This document shows, one piece after another, positions 32,501 to 39,539 of a stretch of 42,636 bases of DNA. How positions within the stretch are numbered: position 1 is the first letter of the stretch; the number at the start of each line of letters is the position of its first letter. The position numbers were made by a program, and so were the translations under genes. The notes below the pieces were generated by a model. The model had not been told where the DNA came from. It made no database searches and saw nothing but the letters and a program-made list of their open reading frames with translations. The stretch comes from Apostichopus californicus (lineage: Eukaryota > Echinodermata > Holothuroidea > Aspidochirotida > Stichopodidae): NCBI GenBank assembly GCA_020650975.1, contig JAIPMN010000445.1:2068-44703 (forward strand). The letters are read 5' to 3'.

Positions 32501-33044
32501 TTTTATTTGTCTCTAACATATCAAAATTAATGTCTGTGAGATTTTAGTTAGCCTATTACCGTAAAATCTGAAACAGATGTAGTTCTGTACGGCTAATTAC
32601 CAGAATTGAAAACTACAATTTTAGGGGAGATAAAGTGCTTCTTATAATTCATATGGAGCCAGTAGTACAGTTGTTCCATGATTAAATTTGTTATAAAATG
32701 GCATATGGAAAATGACAATAATCAGAAATGAAACCAACCAAGGATAGAATATAACATTTGTTTAGAATCAGACATGCACTATGAATTATGAACGTAACTA
32801 AATGTACTGAAATGTTGCAATTGTTCTTTCCAATTTGGTATAATGATGACAAATTCTCATTTTGACAAGCTTACTCATAAGGAGTGCAATGTTTACCAAC
32901 CTTGTTTCGTTTTATTGAAGTAAAGTAGTTTCTTCTGAGTCTTGTATTAAAACTGGACCTGTGAAGCTTATTATAAGCAAGGCAACTGAAATGACCATAA
33001 ACCCACGCTTGAAGCCCAGCTGACTGAAGTGACTGCAGTGGCAT
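8221..33044 (-). CDS. L-threonine aldolase (low-specificity type), PLP-dependent, nine exons, probably mitochondrial
   Basis: Predicted to cleave L-threonine or L-allo-threonine to glycine and acetaldehyde. Joining exons 33044-32901, 28187-28061, 25068-24985, 22535-22447, 19890-19711, 19162-19025, 18169-18114, 17658-17522 and 8537-8221 gives 424 codons including TAG, 423 residues, with GT-AG introns and matching phases (0,1,1,0,0,0,2,1). Family blocks appear in the expected order: [13 protein letters not shown] (57-69), [10 protein letters not shown] (108-117), [12 protein letters not shown] (about 134-145, His facing PLP), HLDGAR (221-226, Asp for the PLP nitrogen), [12 protein letters not shown] with Lys254 as the probable Schiff-base lysine, and [15 protein letters not shown]. 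Residues 1-48 form a basic leader, so the mature enzyme starts near RQADHTVDF. Length fits the family (about 340-400 plus leader). The family call is firm; substrate preference, mitochondrial location and the exact first exon are inferred. Intron 8 (8984 bases) contains a whole DIRS-like element in the same orientation. A 5' untranslated exon further upstream cannot be excluded. Confidence 0.9.
9590..9990 (+). repeat. Dispersed repeat copy shared with 26703-26890 and 31140-31345
   Basis: Shared phrases include GGCTTTGTGATTTCTTGTC, CAACTCATGAATATT, TATACTTACTATGTAG, AGTATGAACTAAATC and AGAGATATTGACATTTTAAG. These occur in the same order in the other copies, so they derive from one composite repeat. 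Confidence 0.7.
10380..10800 (+). repeat. Diverged TGACCT-family repeat
   Basis: Several 'TTTGACCT' and 'CACCAAGTTTGA/CACCAAATTTGA' phrases in a loose periodic arrangement, as in 8860-9260 and 25850-26360. The open frame at 10603-11031 lies partly in it and has no family features. Confidence 0.5.
11993..12029 (-). repeat. DIRS 3' terminal repeat
   Basis: Thirty-seven bases complementary, with one mismatch, to 12235-12271. The inner end CTTACCTGTCTC is the inverted counterpart of GAGACAGGTAAG at the 5' terminus (16806). Confidence 0.8.
12235..12311. repeat. DIRS internal complementary region (ICR)
   Basis: Two adjoining blocks. Positions 12235-12271 complement the 3' terminus at 11993-12029. 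Positions 12287-12311, read as ACAGGTAAGCGAAGAGCGAAG on the minus strand, match the 5' terminus at 16810 in 23 of 25 bases. In DIRS-1 the ICR is thought to guide circularisation of the cDNA before recombinase-mediated insertion. It begins just after the recombinase frame stops (12324). Confidence 0.8.
12324..13300 (-). pseudogene. DIRS tyrosine recombinase (degenerate)
   Basis: The N-terminal part reads STVATYDS, then after a frameshift [19 protein letters not shown] and CEFLK, the SAM-like DNA-binding segment of tyrosine recombinases. The frame 13112-12324 then carries a 262-residue catalytic-domain remnant ending [15 protein letters not shown] and CYL. The V-x-x-E-D-I-L-x-A-x-x-W block followed by a Tyr is the recombinase C-terminal signature, with the Tyr as expected nucleophile. 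The preceding HxxR box appears as DSSR, so the His is probably lost. It is the last coding module of the element and is not functional as read. Confidence 0.75.
13535..15090 (-). pseudogene. DIRS reverse transcriptase and RNase H (degenerate)
   Basis: Modules appear in order on the minus strand but in different frames. A leader has [16 protein letters not shown] (about 14975-14925). The RT core starts with [20 protein letters not shown] and METLNNY (about 14785-14725). [12 protein letters not shown] block (about 14570-14535) precedes [14 protein letters not shown] (about 14510-14465), where PDD sits in the YxDD catalytic box. Next comes [13 protein letters not shown]. RNase H begins [14 protein letters not shown] (about 14000-13960). 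These are DIRS/Ngaro-type sequences, not LTR or LINE type. Several frameshifts and stops interrupt it. Confidence 0.75.
15091..16620 (-). pseudogene. DIRS gag-like region (degenerate)
   Basis: Lies between the 5' terminus and the RT module, where DIRS elements carry gag. Open pieces (16354-15833 and others) are rich in Arg, Glu, Ser and Pro and include [17 protein letters not shown] later piece near 15600-15540 has RVPDAH and a PIFLE-type stretch. I see no zinc knuckle. Assignment rests mainly on position and composition. Confidence 0.45.
16805..16835 (-). repeat. DIRS 5' terminal repeat
   Basis: GGAGACAGGTAAGCGAGGAG followed by CGAAGTGAATC on the plus strand. Matches the ICR at 12311-12287 in inverted orientation with two mismatches over 25 bases. 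Confidence 0.75.
17013..17496. mobile_element. Non-autonomous DNA transposon with CAGGG ends and 5-bp target duplication
   Basis: Left end CAGGGTTTTTGTTA (17013-17026); right end TAACGAAAACCCTG (17483-17496), an inverted repeat with one mismatch over 14 bases. CTGCT flanks both sides (17008-17012, 17497-17501). The interior has no coding sequence and contains an assembly gap (17214-17221) with a duplicated flank, so the true length is probably about 108 bases shorter. It sits in intron 8, with its right end about 20 bases from the exon 8 donor. Confidence 0.7.
17214..17221. other. Assembly gap (8 N) with duplicated 100-base flanks
   Basis: The 100 bases before the gap (17114-17213) are repeated identically after it (17225-17324). 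This is what results when overlapping contig ends are joined without merging. Confidence 0.9.
17522..17658 (-). CDS. Threonine aldolase exon 8 ([15 protein letters not shown])
   Basis: Acceptor caatattag, donor gtgagt. It starts in phase 2, completing CGA, and encodes [20 protein letters not shown], ending [10 protein letters not shown] plus one base. The [12 protein letters not shown] block is diagnostic for the family. A transposon-like element ends about 20 bases past the donor (see 17013-17496). Confidence 0.93.
18114..18169 (-). CDS. Threonine aldolase exon 7 (GLAAPVGS)
   Basis: A 56-base exon with acceptor catttacag and donor gtaagc. It encodes [18 protein letters not shown] plus two bases of an Arg codon. 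It directly continues the active-site sequence [12 protein letters not shown] across intron 6. Ends in phase 2. Confidence 0.9.
19025..19162 (-). CDS. Threonine aldolase exon 6 (HLDGAR and the PLP lysine)
   Basis: Acceptor caattccag, donor gtatat, phase 0 on both sides, 46 codons. It encodes [19 protein letters not shown], giving the Asp that binds the pyridine nitrogen, and ends in SISMCFSK. The final Lys (residue 254) is the expected Schiff-base lysine and is the last codon of the exon. Confidence 0.93.
19334..19427. repeat. Three tandem copies of a 31-32-bp unit
   Basis: TTTTTGCTTCAGTG then TTTTGCCTGATTAAAT is repeated three times; GCTTCAG lies at 19340, 19371 and 19403. In intron 5 of the threonine aldolase gene. 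Confidence 0.9.
19711..19890 (-). CDS. Threonine aldolase exon 5
   Basis: Acceptor tcttccatag, donor gtatga, phase 0 on both sides, 60 codons. It encodes [19 protein letters not shown] and later [19 protein letters not shown]. The IENTHN-x-x-GG-x-V-x-P segment is characteristic of the family. The frame carries no upstream ATG, so a plain ORF search misses this exon. Confidence 0.92.
19891..22446. other. Threonine aldolase intron 4; no other gene recognised
   Basis: AT-rich intronic DNA. Open frames at 20213-20816 and 21256-21528 lack recognisable domains. About 21353-21450 is weakly similar to 36132-36250. Confidence 0.5.
22447..22535 (-). CDS. Threonine aldolase exon 4 ([12 protein letters not shown])
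   Basis: Acceptor ctggttttacag, donor gtgagt. It encodes [19 protein letters not shown] followed by [10 protein letters not shown]. The family usually has a V-x-x-H-C...GD-x-SHI-x-x-YE-x-G segment here; the His stacks on the cofactor ring in known structures. Starts in phase 1, ends in phase 0. Confidence 0.92.
23287..23316. repeat. Perfect 30-bp palindrome
   Basis: TAATCGGTATGGGAA followed by its exact reverse complement. It lies just left of three further ATCGGTAT or ATTGGTAT copies (23328, 23371, 23409). Confidence 0.95.
24109..24145. repeat. 13-bp perfect inverted repeat, 11-base loop
   Basis: TAAACGTTTAAAC (24109-24121) and GTTTAAACGTTTA (24133-24145). Each arm itself contains the palindromes AAACGTTT and GTTTAAAC. 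Confidence 0.9.
24985..25068 (-). CDS. Threonine aldolase exon 3 (PSGTMAN, PLP phosphate region)
   Basis: Acceptor tttttgtcaag, donor gtagga. It encodes [20 protein letters not shown] followed by TMANLIS, the glycine/threonine loop near the PLP phosphate in this fold. Phase 1 on both sides; the split lysine codon AAA joins exon 2. Confidence 0.92.
25850..26890 (+). repeat. TGACCT-family dispersed repeat cluster
   Basis: Two or three diverged units with 'aagtatgaagttcaatc', 'caaggttttcag', 'ttgacctctgttgacctcaaa' and 'gacctttgaact' phrases (25850-26360), followed by the block shared with 9603-9785. It lies in intron 2 of the threonine aldolase gene. Confidence 0.65.
27453..27470. repeat. (GACA)n microsatellite
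   Basis: Four and a half GACA copies, continued imperfectly as TGGACAGAAAAATGCACAGACAG. Confidence 0.85.
28061..28187 (-). CDS. Threonine aldolase exon 2 (N-terminal SDTVTKP block)
   Basis: Acceptor ttttgtag, donor gtgagt. It encodes [16 protein letters not shown] then [18 protein letters not shown] and SEDPTIN. This is the N-terminal hallmark of threonine aldolases ([16 protein letters not shown]). It ends in phase 1. Confidence 0.92.
29000..29500 (+). repeat. TGACCT-family dispersed repeat
   Basis: Units with 'ggggatctacataacaagca', 'tgaacttcatccaagctcac', 'gagttattgtgtatacaaag' and 'ttttcagaatttgatctctg' phrases. In intron 1 of the threonine aldolase gene. Confidence 0.6.
29727..30086. 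mobile_element. hAT-type MITE with perfect 8-bp target-site duplication
   Basis: Left end CAAGGGCGTAGGAAACGG, right end (reverse complement) CAGTGGCGTAGAAAGG, flanked by identical TAAATTGA at 29719-29726 and 30087-30094. An 8-bp duplication and CA-GGCG ends fit the hAT superfamily. The element is non-coding. It contains an 8-N gap (29914-29921). It lies in intron 1 of the threonine aldolase gene. Confidence 0.85.
29914..29921. other. Assembly gap (8 N) with an 11-base repeated flank
   Basis: AAAATTATTTA occurs immediately before (29903-29913) and after (29922-29932) the Ns. Confidence 0.85.
30320..31760 (+). repeat. Cluster of TGACCT-family repeat units, about 125-270 bases each
   Basis: Units starting near 30340, 30606 and 30740 share 'accaagcatgaacttcatcc', 'aagcttcactttgtgaatta' and 'ttgacct' phrases. 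From 31080 a second unit type recurs twice more (31140-31345, 31430-31660). That type has 'accaagtatgacattgattc', 'ccaactcatgaatatt' and 'aagagatattgacattttaa' phrases. Confidence 0.7.
31896..32355. mobile_element. hAT-type MITE (CAGTGGCGGAGC ends)
   Basis: Starts CAGTGGCGGAGC (31896) and ends GCTCCGCCACTG (32355), a perfect 12-bp terminal inverted repeat. The flanks AGTGATTG and GGTGATTT match in six of eight bases and probably represent an old 8-bp target duplication. The interior is more GC-rich than its surroundings and shows no transposase. It lies in intron 1 of the threonine aldolase gene. Confidence 0.75.
32901..33044 (-). CDS. Threonine aldolase exon 1 (putative mitochondrial presequence)
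   Basis: Forty-eight codons from an ATG at 33044. An in-frame TAA lies 14 codons upstream with no other ATG between. The peptide starts [14 protein letters not shown] and ends [11 protein letters not shown]. It has many Arg, Lys, Ser and aromatic residues and no acidic residue, as in mitochondrial targeting leaders. It ends at AAG followed by gttggt, phase 0, which fits the phase-0 acceptor of exon 2. It is 4.7 kb from exon 2. The assignment rests on composition, phase and position, not on family similarity, so another first exon remains possible. Confidence 0.65.
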
Positions 33045-36000
33045 TTTCTGATATTGAAATGATTTAAAAGGATGTCTGATGAGTTAAAATTACAATTCTG
33101 AGGGCTCCAAATTCACTTTCTTATCACATCTACATCATGCAATTACTGTTATCTCAAACGTTTGCAACAACTTTCACAACACTGAAGCAGTGATATTCAA
33201 GACACAGCACCGATGACATTTACAAGGGAATGTCAACCGTTTAAAATCCTTTGACAGAAGTCCGACCTGGTCATAGAGCAATAAACAAAATGATCCATGC
33301 TATCTTTGCAATTGGTGTCAATTTGATACACAGCTTGCAACCATGTAACAAGAACTTCTTTACTTCCTCAACAATTCAACATGTCATGAGATTTACTCCT
33401 AAAGTCAGGATAAAAGATTGCCTGGAACAATTTATTTGGCAAAACACAATACCAATTGGCAAAGTTGCTAGATTTACCAGTAATTGCACATGCAACATTA
33501 GTAATTTCTGTATAATTTAAAGATAATCTACATATGATCTACACTTAAAATTGAGCATTGCTAAAGCTGCAAGTAATAAGCAAACAGAACTCGAACACAT
33601 AGAACCTACAAATAACAGACAGTTGAACATTTTACATGCTGTACTTTGCTGTACATGGCTCAAATTAGAGTTGTCAGTAGGCATGCTAGAAAGGGGTTTA
33701 AAACATGAGTTAGTCAGGCAAATATTAAGGTTTCTTCATACACACACCCATACAGACACACAAATAAATCATAACATAATTATCCACATATACCACAGTA
33801 ACAATAATCATGGAAATGGAAGTTGTGAAGAGAACTCATAATATTAAAATTTGTCATGTGTTTCATTTCTTGAGTTCACTGCTTGTAAATTACATTATAA
33901 AAATACCTACCATCAAATTCAAGCTCATCTTGTTCAATGCATGCATGATGAATATGAAGCAACAGCTTACGTCTAATTTACTCTTGGTCTGTCAATTGGG
34001 TTAAACAAAAATGTAAAATGTTATAAACAAAAGGTGGTGACAATTTGACTTGCAAACATGTCAGCTAGTGTCTATCACTATCAGTGCAGCTCTACATATA
34101 TGATAACCACACCTTGTAAAGTTACCAGATGTCCAGCCGGACAGTCTGGTAATTCTGTGCACTGTCATCTAGTGGGCACTGCATCTTGCCAAACACATGT
34201 ATGTCCATCACTTCTAATGAAAAACAATTGGAGTAAGGTTAAACAATCTGTTTGATATTTCCAACAACTGGATATTTCTAAAAAATATCTCAGTGGATAG
34301 ACCTACTGTCATTTGGGAGTCAATCAGTTCAAAGAAAAGCAAATATGACTAACTTTGTGATGTGTTGAAGTTTACTGCAAAATTCCGGTAAATGCTTGAA
34401 GTAATCCAGGAAAGTGTTTGAAAATACAAAATTGATGTTTCTTCATTTCACCATGGCAATTTTGGCCGTTTTTGTTAAGGATTTGTAGATTACATAACAA
34501 TAGGCCTACTTAACAGTGCCTATCTACGGGAGCGTAATGCACGGTTAACATTTCAAGTTGCCAAGAAATTGAAACGCAGCCTTAACTGAACAATATACAA
34601 CTCGTAGGATGTAACCAAAGTTTCATTGATTAGTACCGTATTAGATTACTGCTAGACTGCATCTTTTCTTTGGCATTTCACTGGCAGTAACACTGACAGG
34701 GATGGCTTGCCGAAACCTAGCTACAAGTTAACTAGTACTACCAGCAAGGGCGTAGGAACCGGGGTGCCGGGGGCGCCAGCCCCCGCAGTAAAAAAATATG
34801 GGGCCGGAAGTATCATTCCACCCCTCCTTTAATTATTGGTGCCCATCCATAAATAGTTGTTGCTGTTGGTGCCCCCCAGAGTCCTTAAACTAAAGGCATT
34901 GAAGACTCGCCCCAAACCGCTTGCGGCCATCTGAAAAAGTTAACTTTCTGTTGCTTGCAAGTGACATTCTGTTGGTGTCACTACAAAATGCAGACAGTAA
35001 TGAAACTTGATACCTTGGTATCCTTAGCTGGACCTGAGATGTCCATCGCTGTATCGTTTGTTCACTGTGCTGTGGCTATTGACCACACCTGTATGTACTG
35101 ACTGTACACTAGCGTCTAATTACCGACGTAGCAAGCAGGGTGTGTTTTTTCTGGGATCGATGGTGGTGTCTAACACTTTTGTTACACCTCATTCGAAACT
35201 AGGTCAGATTACCGGCATTAGACTTTTCTCTTTGCGAGTCATCACACCCTTTAAGAGTAACTTAAGACTAGTACTTGCTCTTCAGGGGCCCAATTTTAAA
35301 AACATTTTTGCAAAACCATCTCCCCTACAGTTTGGTATTATCAAAATAAGCATGGTGAATAATGTACACGACTGGCTTTGTGCCCTATGATTCTAGTTTA
35401 GGGCCTACGATAAGATTGTACACATTTTGGAACATGTTAGCCTAGGATGTATTTTTGTTTTTCCAAAAGTAAGAACTGAGTAAGCAGCAGCTTAATAGGC
35501 CTGCCCATGACTGAGTTGTAATTCATTTAACCTATTTTCCCCCACAAAAATCGAAATAACCTGTGGTGCATCAAGTGTTTCTATATGTGAAAATAAAAGA
35601 TATTTTGACAATAAGACCTGGATGTCCCCAAAACCTCGTTATATAACGAAGGCGCCGATCAATTGAGTCATAGTTTTGGGTTTACCAAGTGACCTTCAAT
35701 CGCTGCAAAGCGTAATGTTGACAGCAGGTGTGATATGGCTTATAATATAAGTTATGTATGTAAACTTCTATATTAGGGCCCTAGGCCTATAACGTTAGTC
35801 TAAACCTAGGCCTAGCCTAAAGTACGAACAAAGCAAACTACTTTTGCGTCTTGCGCAACTTGGGACATCTAGCCGAATACAATTGATTAGGCCTTGGTTA
35901 TTGCTGTACTAGATACAAATACAAAAGTTACAATATGAGCGACACCTTAGTTTTGCAAGTGATTTGACACCAGATCTAGCACACGGTTTTCAGCACGGTT

Positions 36001-36575
36001 GAGCCTATTAAGGTTAATCCATCAGGTGGCATACTCCTATTAGAGTCTGTATCCATCCGCCCGAATGTTCTCCTATGTCAGGAAAAGTGCCAAAAAGCAG
36101 CGGGAGAACCTCATTTTTGACCTGTTATCAATCATGATCTAGTTTTTTGTGGCTCGCGTGTTGAAGAGCATGAATGGAAGTACATGTGGTGAAAAATTGG
36201 GTCAATTGAGGCATTTGTAGACCCCTTTAGGCTTCCCAGGAGCAGCGTACGAAAATTTTTTACTGAGTGAAGAGGTTTGTTTACAGAGTGGCGAAAAATG
36301 CCGGTGTAGCAGTACAAACTGTCGCAAATATCCAATATTCAGTCAATACTGTCCTAGTCCCACTAAGACAGTTTATTCCTGATTTACCAGTACGTTTGGT
36401 CTCCCCGGACCTATTGTACAAGGCCAGTTGGTACAGACTGTCTCCCCAGACAGTATATGCTATGGTTACACGAAGGGGGGACATTATTTGACGGTCAGAT
36501 ATTTTGTTGTAAATTGTGTCCCCCCTTGAACACAATGTCCGCCGTAGAAGGTACGTTAGAGTAGCAAAAATTTAA
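33045..36575. other. Upstream region of the threonine aldolase gene; no other gene recognised
   Basis: Contains the putative promoter side of the gene (just above 33044), a hAT-like fragment at 34745, and AGGCCTA-rich stretches (34500, 35500, 35770-35815). No TATA element could be assigned. Open frames such as 35058-35390 and 36267-36491 show no recognisable family. Confidence 0.5.
34745..34905 (+). mobile_element. Second copy of the CAAGGGCGTAGG hAT-type MITE, left part only
   Basis: Starts CAAGGGCGTAGGAACCGGGG and continues through GGCGCCAGCCCCCGCAG and GGAAGTATCATTCCACCCC, parallel to 29727-29820. No matching right end was found, so it is truncated or recombined. The right limit is approximate. 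Confidence 0.65.
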
Positions 36576-36904
36576 TAAGTAATGGACTCTGGCAGTATCC
36601 GTATTATTAGCAAATTGTCGCATTTCGGCTTCCGTATATTTAGCAGTAAAGTCGTGCGACAACTAAAAATTGAACAGCTAGCAGTAAACGTGAGACAAAT
36701 TGCCGATATTCTAAGAGATGAAAGCTATCCAAGTGGGTTTACAAGAATAAAACAGAGGAGGATCTTACGGAGACAAAGTCAGTCTTTCAGACTGGCTGAA
36801 AATGGAACTCTTGCGTACCGAAATTGAAGGAAAGTTTTGCTATCTATAGGCTTCTCAACTCGCCCAAATCGAGGCAGCTCATACTGACTAGTAGCATCTA
36901 TAAG
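36576..36904 (+). pseudogene. Integrase-gene remnant, upstream exon
   Basis: The frame 36582-36827 includes ILRDESYPSGFTR followed by RRILRRQSQSFRL and NGTLAYRN. It resembles the Y-P-x-G-x-x-x-x-x-x-R-x-x-R-R segment that precedes the integrase zinc finger in Ginger/KRBA2-like proteins. After a stop and frameshift, ASQLAQIEAAHTD is followed by stops and ends at TATAAG|gtaatg (36904), a good splice donor. The assignment of this exon is tentative. The upstream boundary is not determined. Confidence 0.4.
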
Positions 36905-37728
36905 GTAATGTCTGTAACTTAAGAGTATAGGATACACACTATGCCTTTGGTTGTTAAATGGCGAACGGCCATTCCACAGTTAAACTAGTATAACCAGGCC
37001 TCTAGGCCTGATTGGTGCACAAATCATAATATTCTTTTACCACGTTTGGTTAGTTGTAAAAACTCATCCGCAAAAGTCAAGCAATTGCTTATGCAACATT
37101 ATAATCAGTTGTATGCTTGAGCAAAGTTGTAAGTGCATGAACAAAGTTATTAGGGCTTAGTTCTTTTCGTTTTGTTTACCCAATTGTCATAACAAATTTT
37201 TGCGAAAATTTTTTATCGAAGGTGTTTTTTATCGCCCTGCCTATCATAGAAGTTAACAACATATCACTAAAGCTTACAGAGATAGTCTGGTTTGCATGCA
37301 TGGGACACTATAAAATGCAATAAATGGACTATAGCATATAGCCTAGCCTACTTCTACTTCTAGAGGAAAGTGGCACTAATACTGTACGTAACAAATTCAC
37401 GTTCATTAATTTTGGTTGGTAAGAATAGATATTGAAGGCCTGAGGCTTATAGTACTTTTTTAGGTGTGGCATATTCTCTACATGCCAAACCTCACTGCAG
37501 AAGAAAACTTCTTAAATATCTATAGACCCCAATAGTGGCCATGCAATATGTACAATAATGGGAATATTCCATTTCAAACACTGATATAGAGTTGTAATTT
37601 AATTTTAAGGCACTTCAGCTAGAAATACCAATTCTGCCGCCCATATATTTGTGTGTGTTTTTTTTTTGGGGGGGGGGGCAAAAAAACATGATATCTCCTT
37701 GATCATAAATTTTCTTATCTCTTTGAAG

Positions 37729-37898
37729 GTGTTCATCTTGGCATAGATAAACCAGACAACAGATTATGTCTAGATTCTATTGGAAAACTATTAACGTTGA
37801 TGTAACAAGGTATGTTCAACAGGATGTCAAAGCGTCATTGGCCTGTAGATCTCGGAAAAAGTCTCCATAGCATTCCTGTAACTGGATTATGGAAACAG
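37729..37898 (+). pseudogene. Integrase-gene remnant, zinc-binding exon
   Basis: Acceptor ctctttgaag, donor gtaaat. Across two frameshifts it reads GVHLGIDK, TRQQIMSRFYWKTINVDV then TRYVQ, and SKRHWPVDLGKSLHSIPVTG then LWKQ. The H-L-G-x-x-K-T...YW...V-x-x-YV pattern is the integrase H2C2 (zinc-binding) domain, followed by the usual L-x-x-I-P-V...W-K-Q linker. The Cys pair is not clearly preserved. Confidence 0.6.
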
Positions 37899-38006
37899 GT
37901 AAATTCTCAATCTGTTTTAATTGTACAGGTTGTCCGCAGTATGCAGTGAAGGTTTAGTCTAGTTAATGTCACTCTTTCTGGACAAATTAAACATTTACAA
38001 GTTTAA

Positions 38007-38236
38007 AGGTAGTCTGTATTGGCCCTAAATTTTGGCCACTTTAATTGCTAGAAGTTTTCAAAAAGTACTTTCCTGGGGATAATAACCCTTTAAATTGTGC
38101 TCAGACATTCTAAATGATGAAACGAGATGATTGAATGTCCCAGTGAGGTTAACTTCCTCCGGGTAGTAATAAACATACTTAAAGAATTTTGTCCATAGTG
38201 AAAATTTGGCATATTGAGGGCCAATACAGCATACCT
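38007..38236. mobile_element. TTAA-flanked MITE
   Basis: Ends AGGTAGTCTGTATTGGCCCT (left) and AGGTATGCTGTATTGGCCCT (right, reverse complement), flanked by TTAA at 38003-38006 and 38237-38240. TTAA duplication is typical of piggyBac-type insertion. It is about 230 bases long, non-coding, and inside the intron between the two integrase exons. The 147-residue minus-strand open frame over 38058-38501 overlaps it and is not called as a gene. Confidence 0.75.
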
Positions 38237-38567
38237 TTAAGCCACACTCTGGCCTAACTGCAGAGCAACCATCAATATAGGCATATAATTGTAAGTTGCA
38301 AAAAGTGGCGTACCATTTTTCTGGTTTAGTGGTTGAAGCGATTGTAAATATATGGTACAGTATGGTGTAAGTTACATTTTCATGTTTGCAAGGTAAAACT
38401 AACTGGCCTAAATCCACCAACACCCTGTTTCGATCAAATATCCCACTGTTTTTATCTAGATCTGTGTACAGAATGAAGCAATGGAATAGAACAACAGTCA
38501 AGGCAATGCCTGGAACTTGTAAATGTTTTTGAAATTAGCACCTAAATGCTGTCTTCTTTCTTAACAG

Positions 38568-38720
38568 GTTGGTGTTGATCATATTGGTCCTCTACCAATG
38601 ACAGCTGCCAAGCGACTGTACATAATAACACTGTGTGACTTCAAAGTGGCCTGAGACTAAGGCAGTGCCTGACAAGACTGCAGCATCAACTTCTAATTTC
38701 ATTACTGATGTGATGATGAG
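38568..38720 (+). pseudogene. Integrase-gene remnant, catalytic-core exon
   Basis: Acceptor tttcttaacag, phase 0 after WKQ of the previous exon. It reads VGVDHIGPLPMTAAKRLYII then TLCD, then after a small deletion KWPETKAVPDKTAA and NFITDVMMR, ending at GATGAG|gtaagc. V-G-V-D is the first catalytic Asp region of the DDE integrase core (rve), and TL-x-D-x-F-x-KWPE is its next block. The second Asp block (SDQG/TDNG type) was not found downstream. Splice-like borders on both sides separate this from an ordinary intronless Gypsy element. Ginger transposons and host genes derived from them carry such an integrase. Confidence 0.65.
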
Positions 38721-39539
38721 GTAAGCATGTCTTAAAAAGTGAATCATTTTCTGTAGTTAGTTCCAATATGAATGGCATCATATCTGTTATTTGTACCATG
38801 CAAATAACTCGTAGTGCATGGCAGAATGCTGTGTTTGAGTATAACTATTTCCAAATAGGTATTAAGCATACAGAAAGGTCACAAAGGTAGGTGAGAACCG
38901 AGAAAGTGTACTGTAAATCTTTGCAGGTTTAGTCCCCATTAACAAGTTTATATGTACGTAGTTTTTGTTCCCATATTTACTTGCAAAGGTGCCACGTCTG
39001 GTATATATCCTTCAATTGTGTTCATTTGATTGACATCCCCAAAAGCGATTTTGGCTGGACATGTTTCACTGCAGCAGACACAGTTTATTTGTTCAAACAA
39101 ATGATGAGTATATAATTAAGACCACATTCCACAGCTAGACACCACCTATTGTGTGTTGTTTTTCAAAAAGGTGTTGGACAGTTTGATATTGTAACTTATT
39201 ACTACTTGGCTGTTTTGACAGGAACTTCGACAAGATAAGATAGATAATGTATCAACTGAGTTTTGGTACCATTTCTCTGTTAGGTCCGTTGTGGAAAATA
39301 GCTAAATTTGTGTTTGTGTGTGTATTGGTGGGGGGATATTTCCTGAAACCTGGGGGAGGGACCCCTTTTTCTTTGGCAAAATAAGGCAATGTTTAGATCT
39401 CTTGATGCAAAATGATGTATAATAGTACATTTTACTATAATAATGGTTAGCTAGCATTATTTGTTTTTGCATTTGGGTCGTACAGAGGGTGTTTTGAACC
39501 CCCATGGAGCCTGATTCTGCAGGGTCAGTAACAAGAATT
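38721..39539. other. No gene recognised
   Basis: AT-rich DNA between the integrase remnant and the LINE. Positions 39310-39430 resemble the interior of the G-rich MITEs (gatgcaaaatgatgta versus gatgcaaaatggtgca near 17155). I looked for, and did not find, a further integrase exon. Confidence 0.45.

Noticed and set aside
35058-35390. 110-residue plus-strand open frame with a hydrophobic start
   Set aside because: No recognisable family, no supporting splice or repeat context; treated as chance.
38058-38501. 147-residue minus-strand open frame
   Set aside because: Its 5' and 3' parts cover a TTAA-flanked MITE and an intron of the integrase remnant. No domain is seen.
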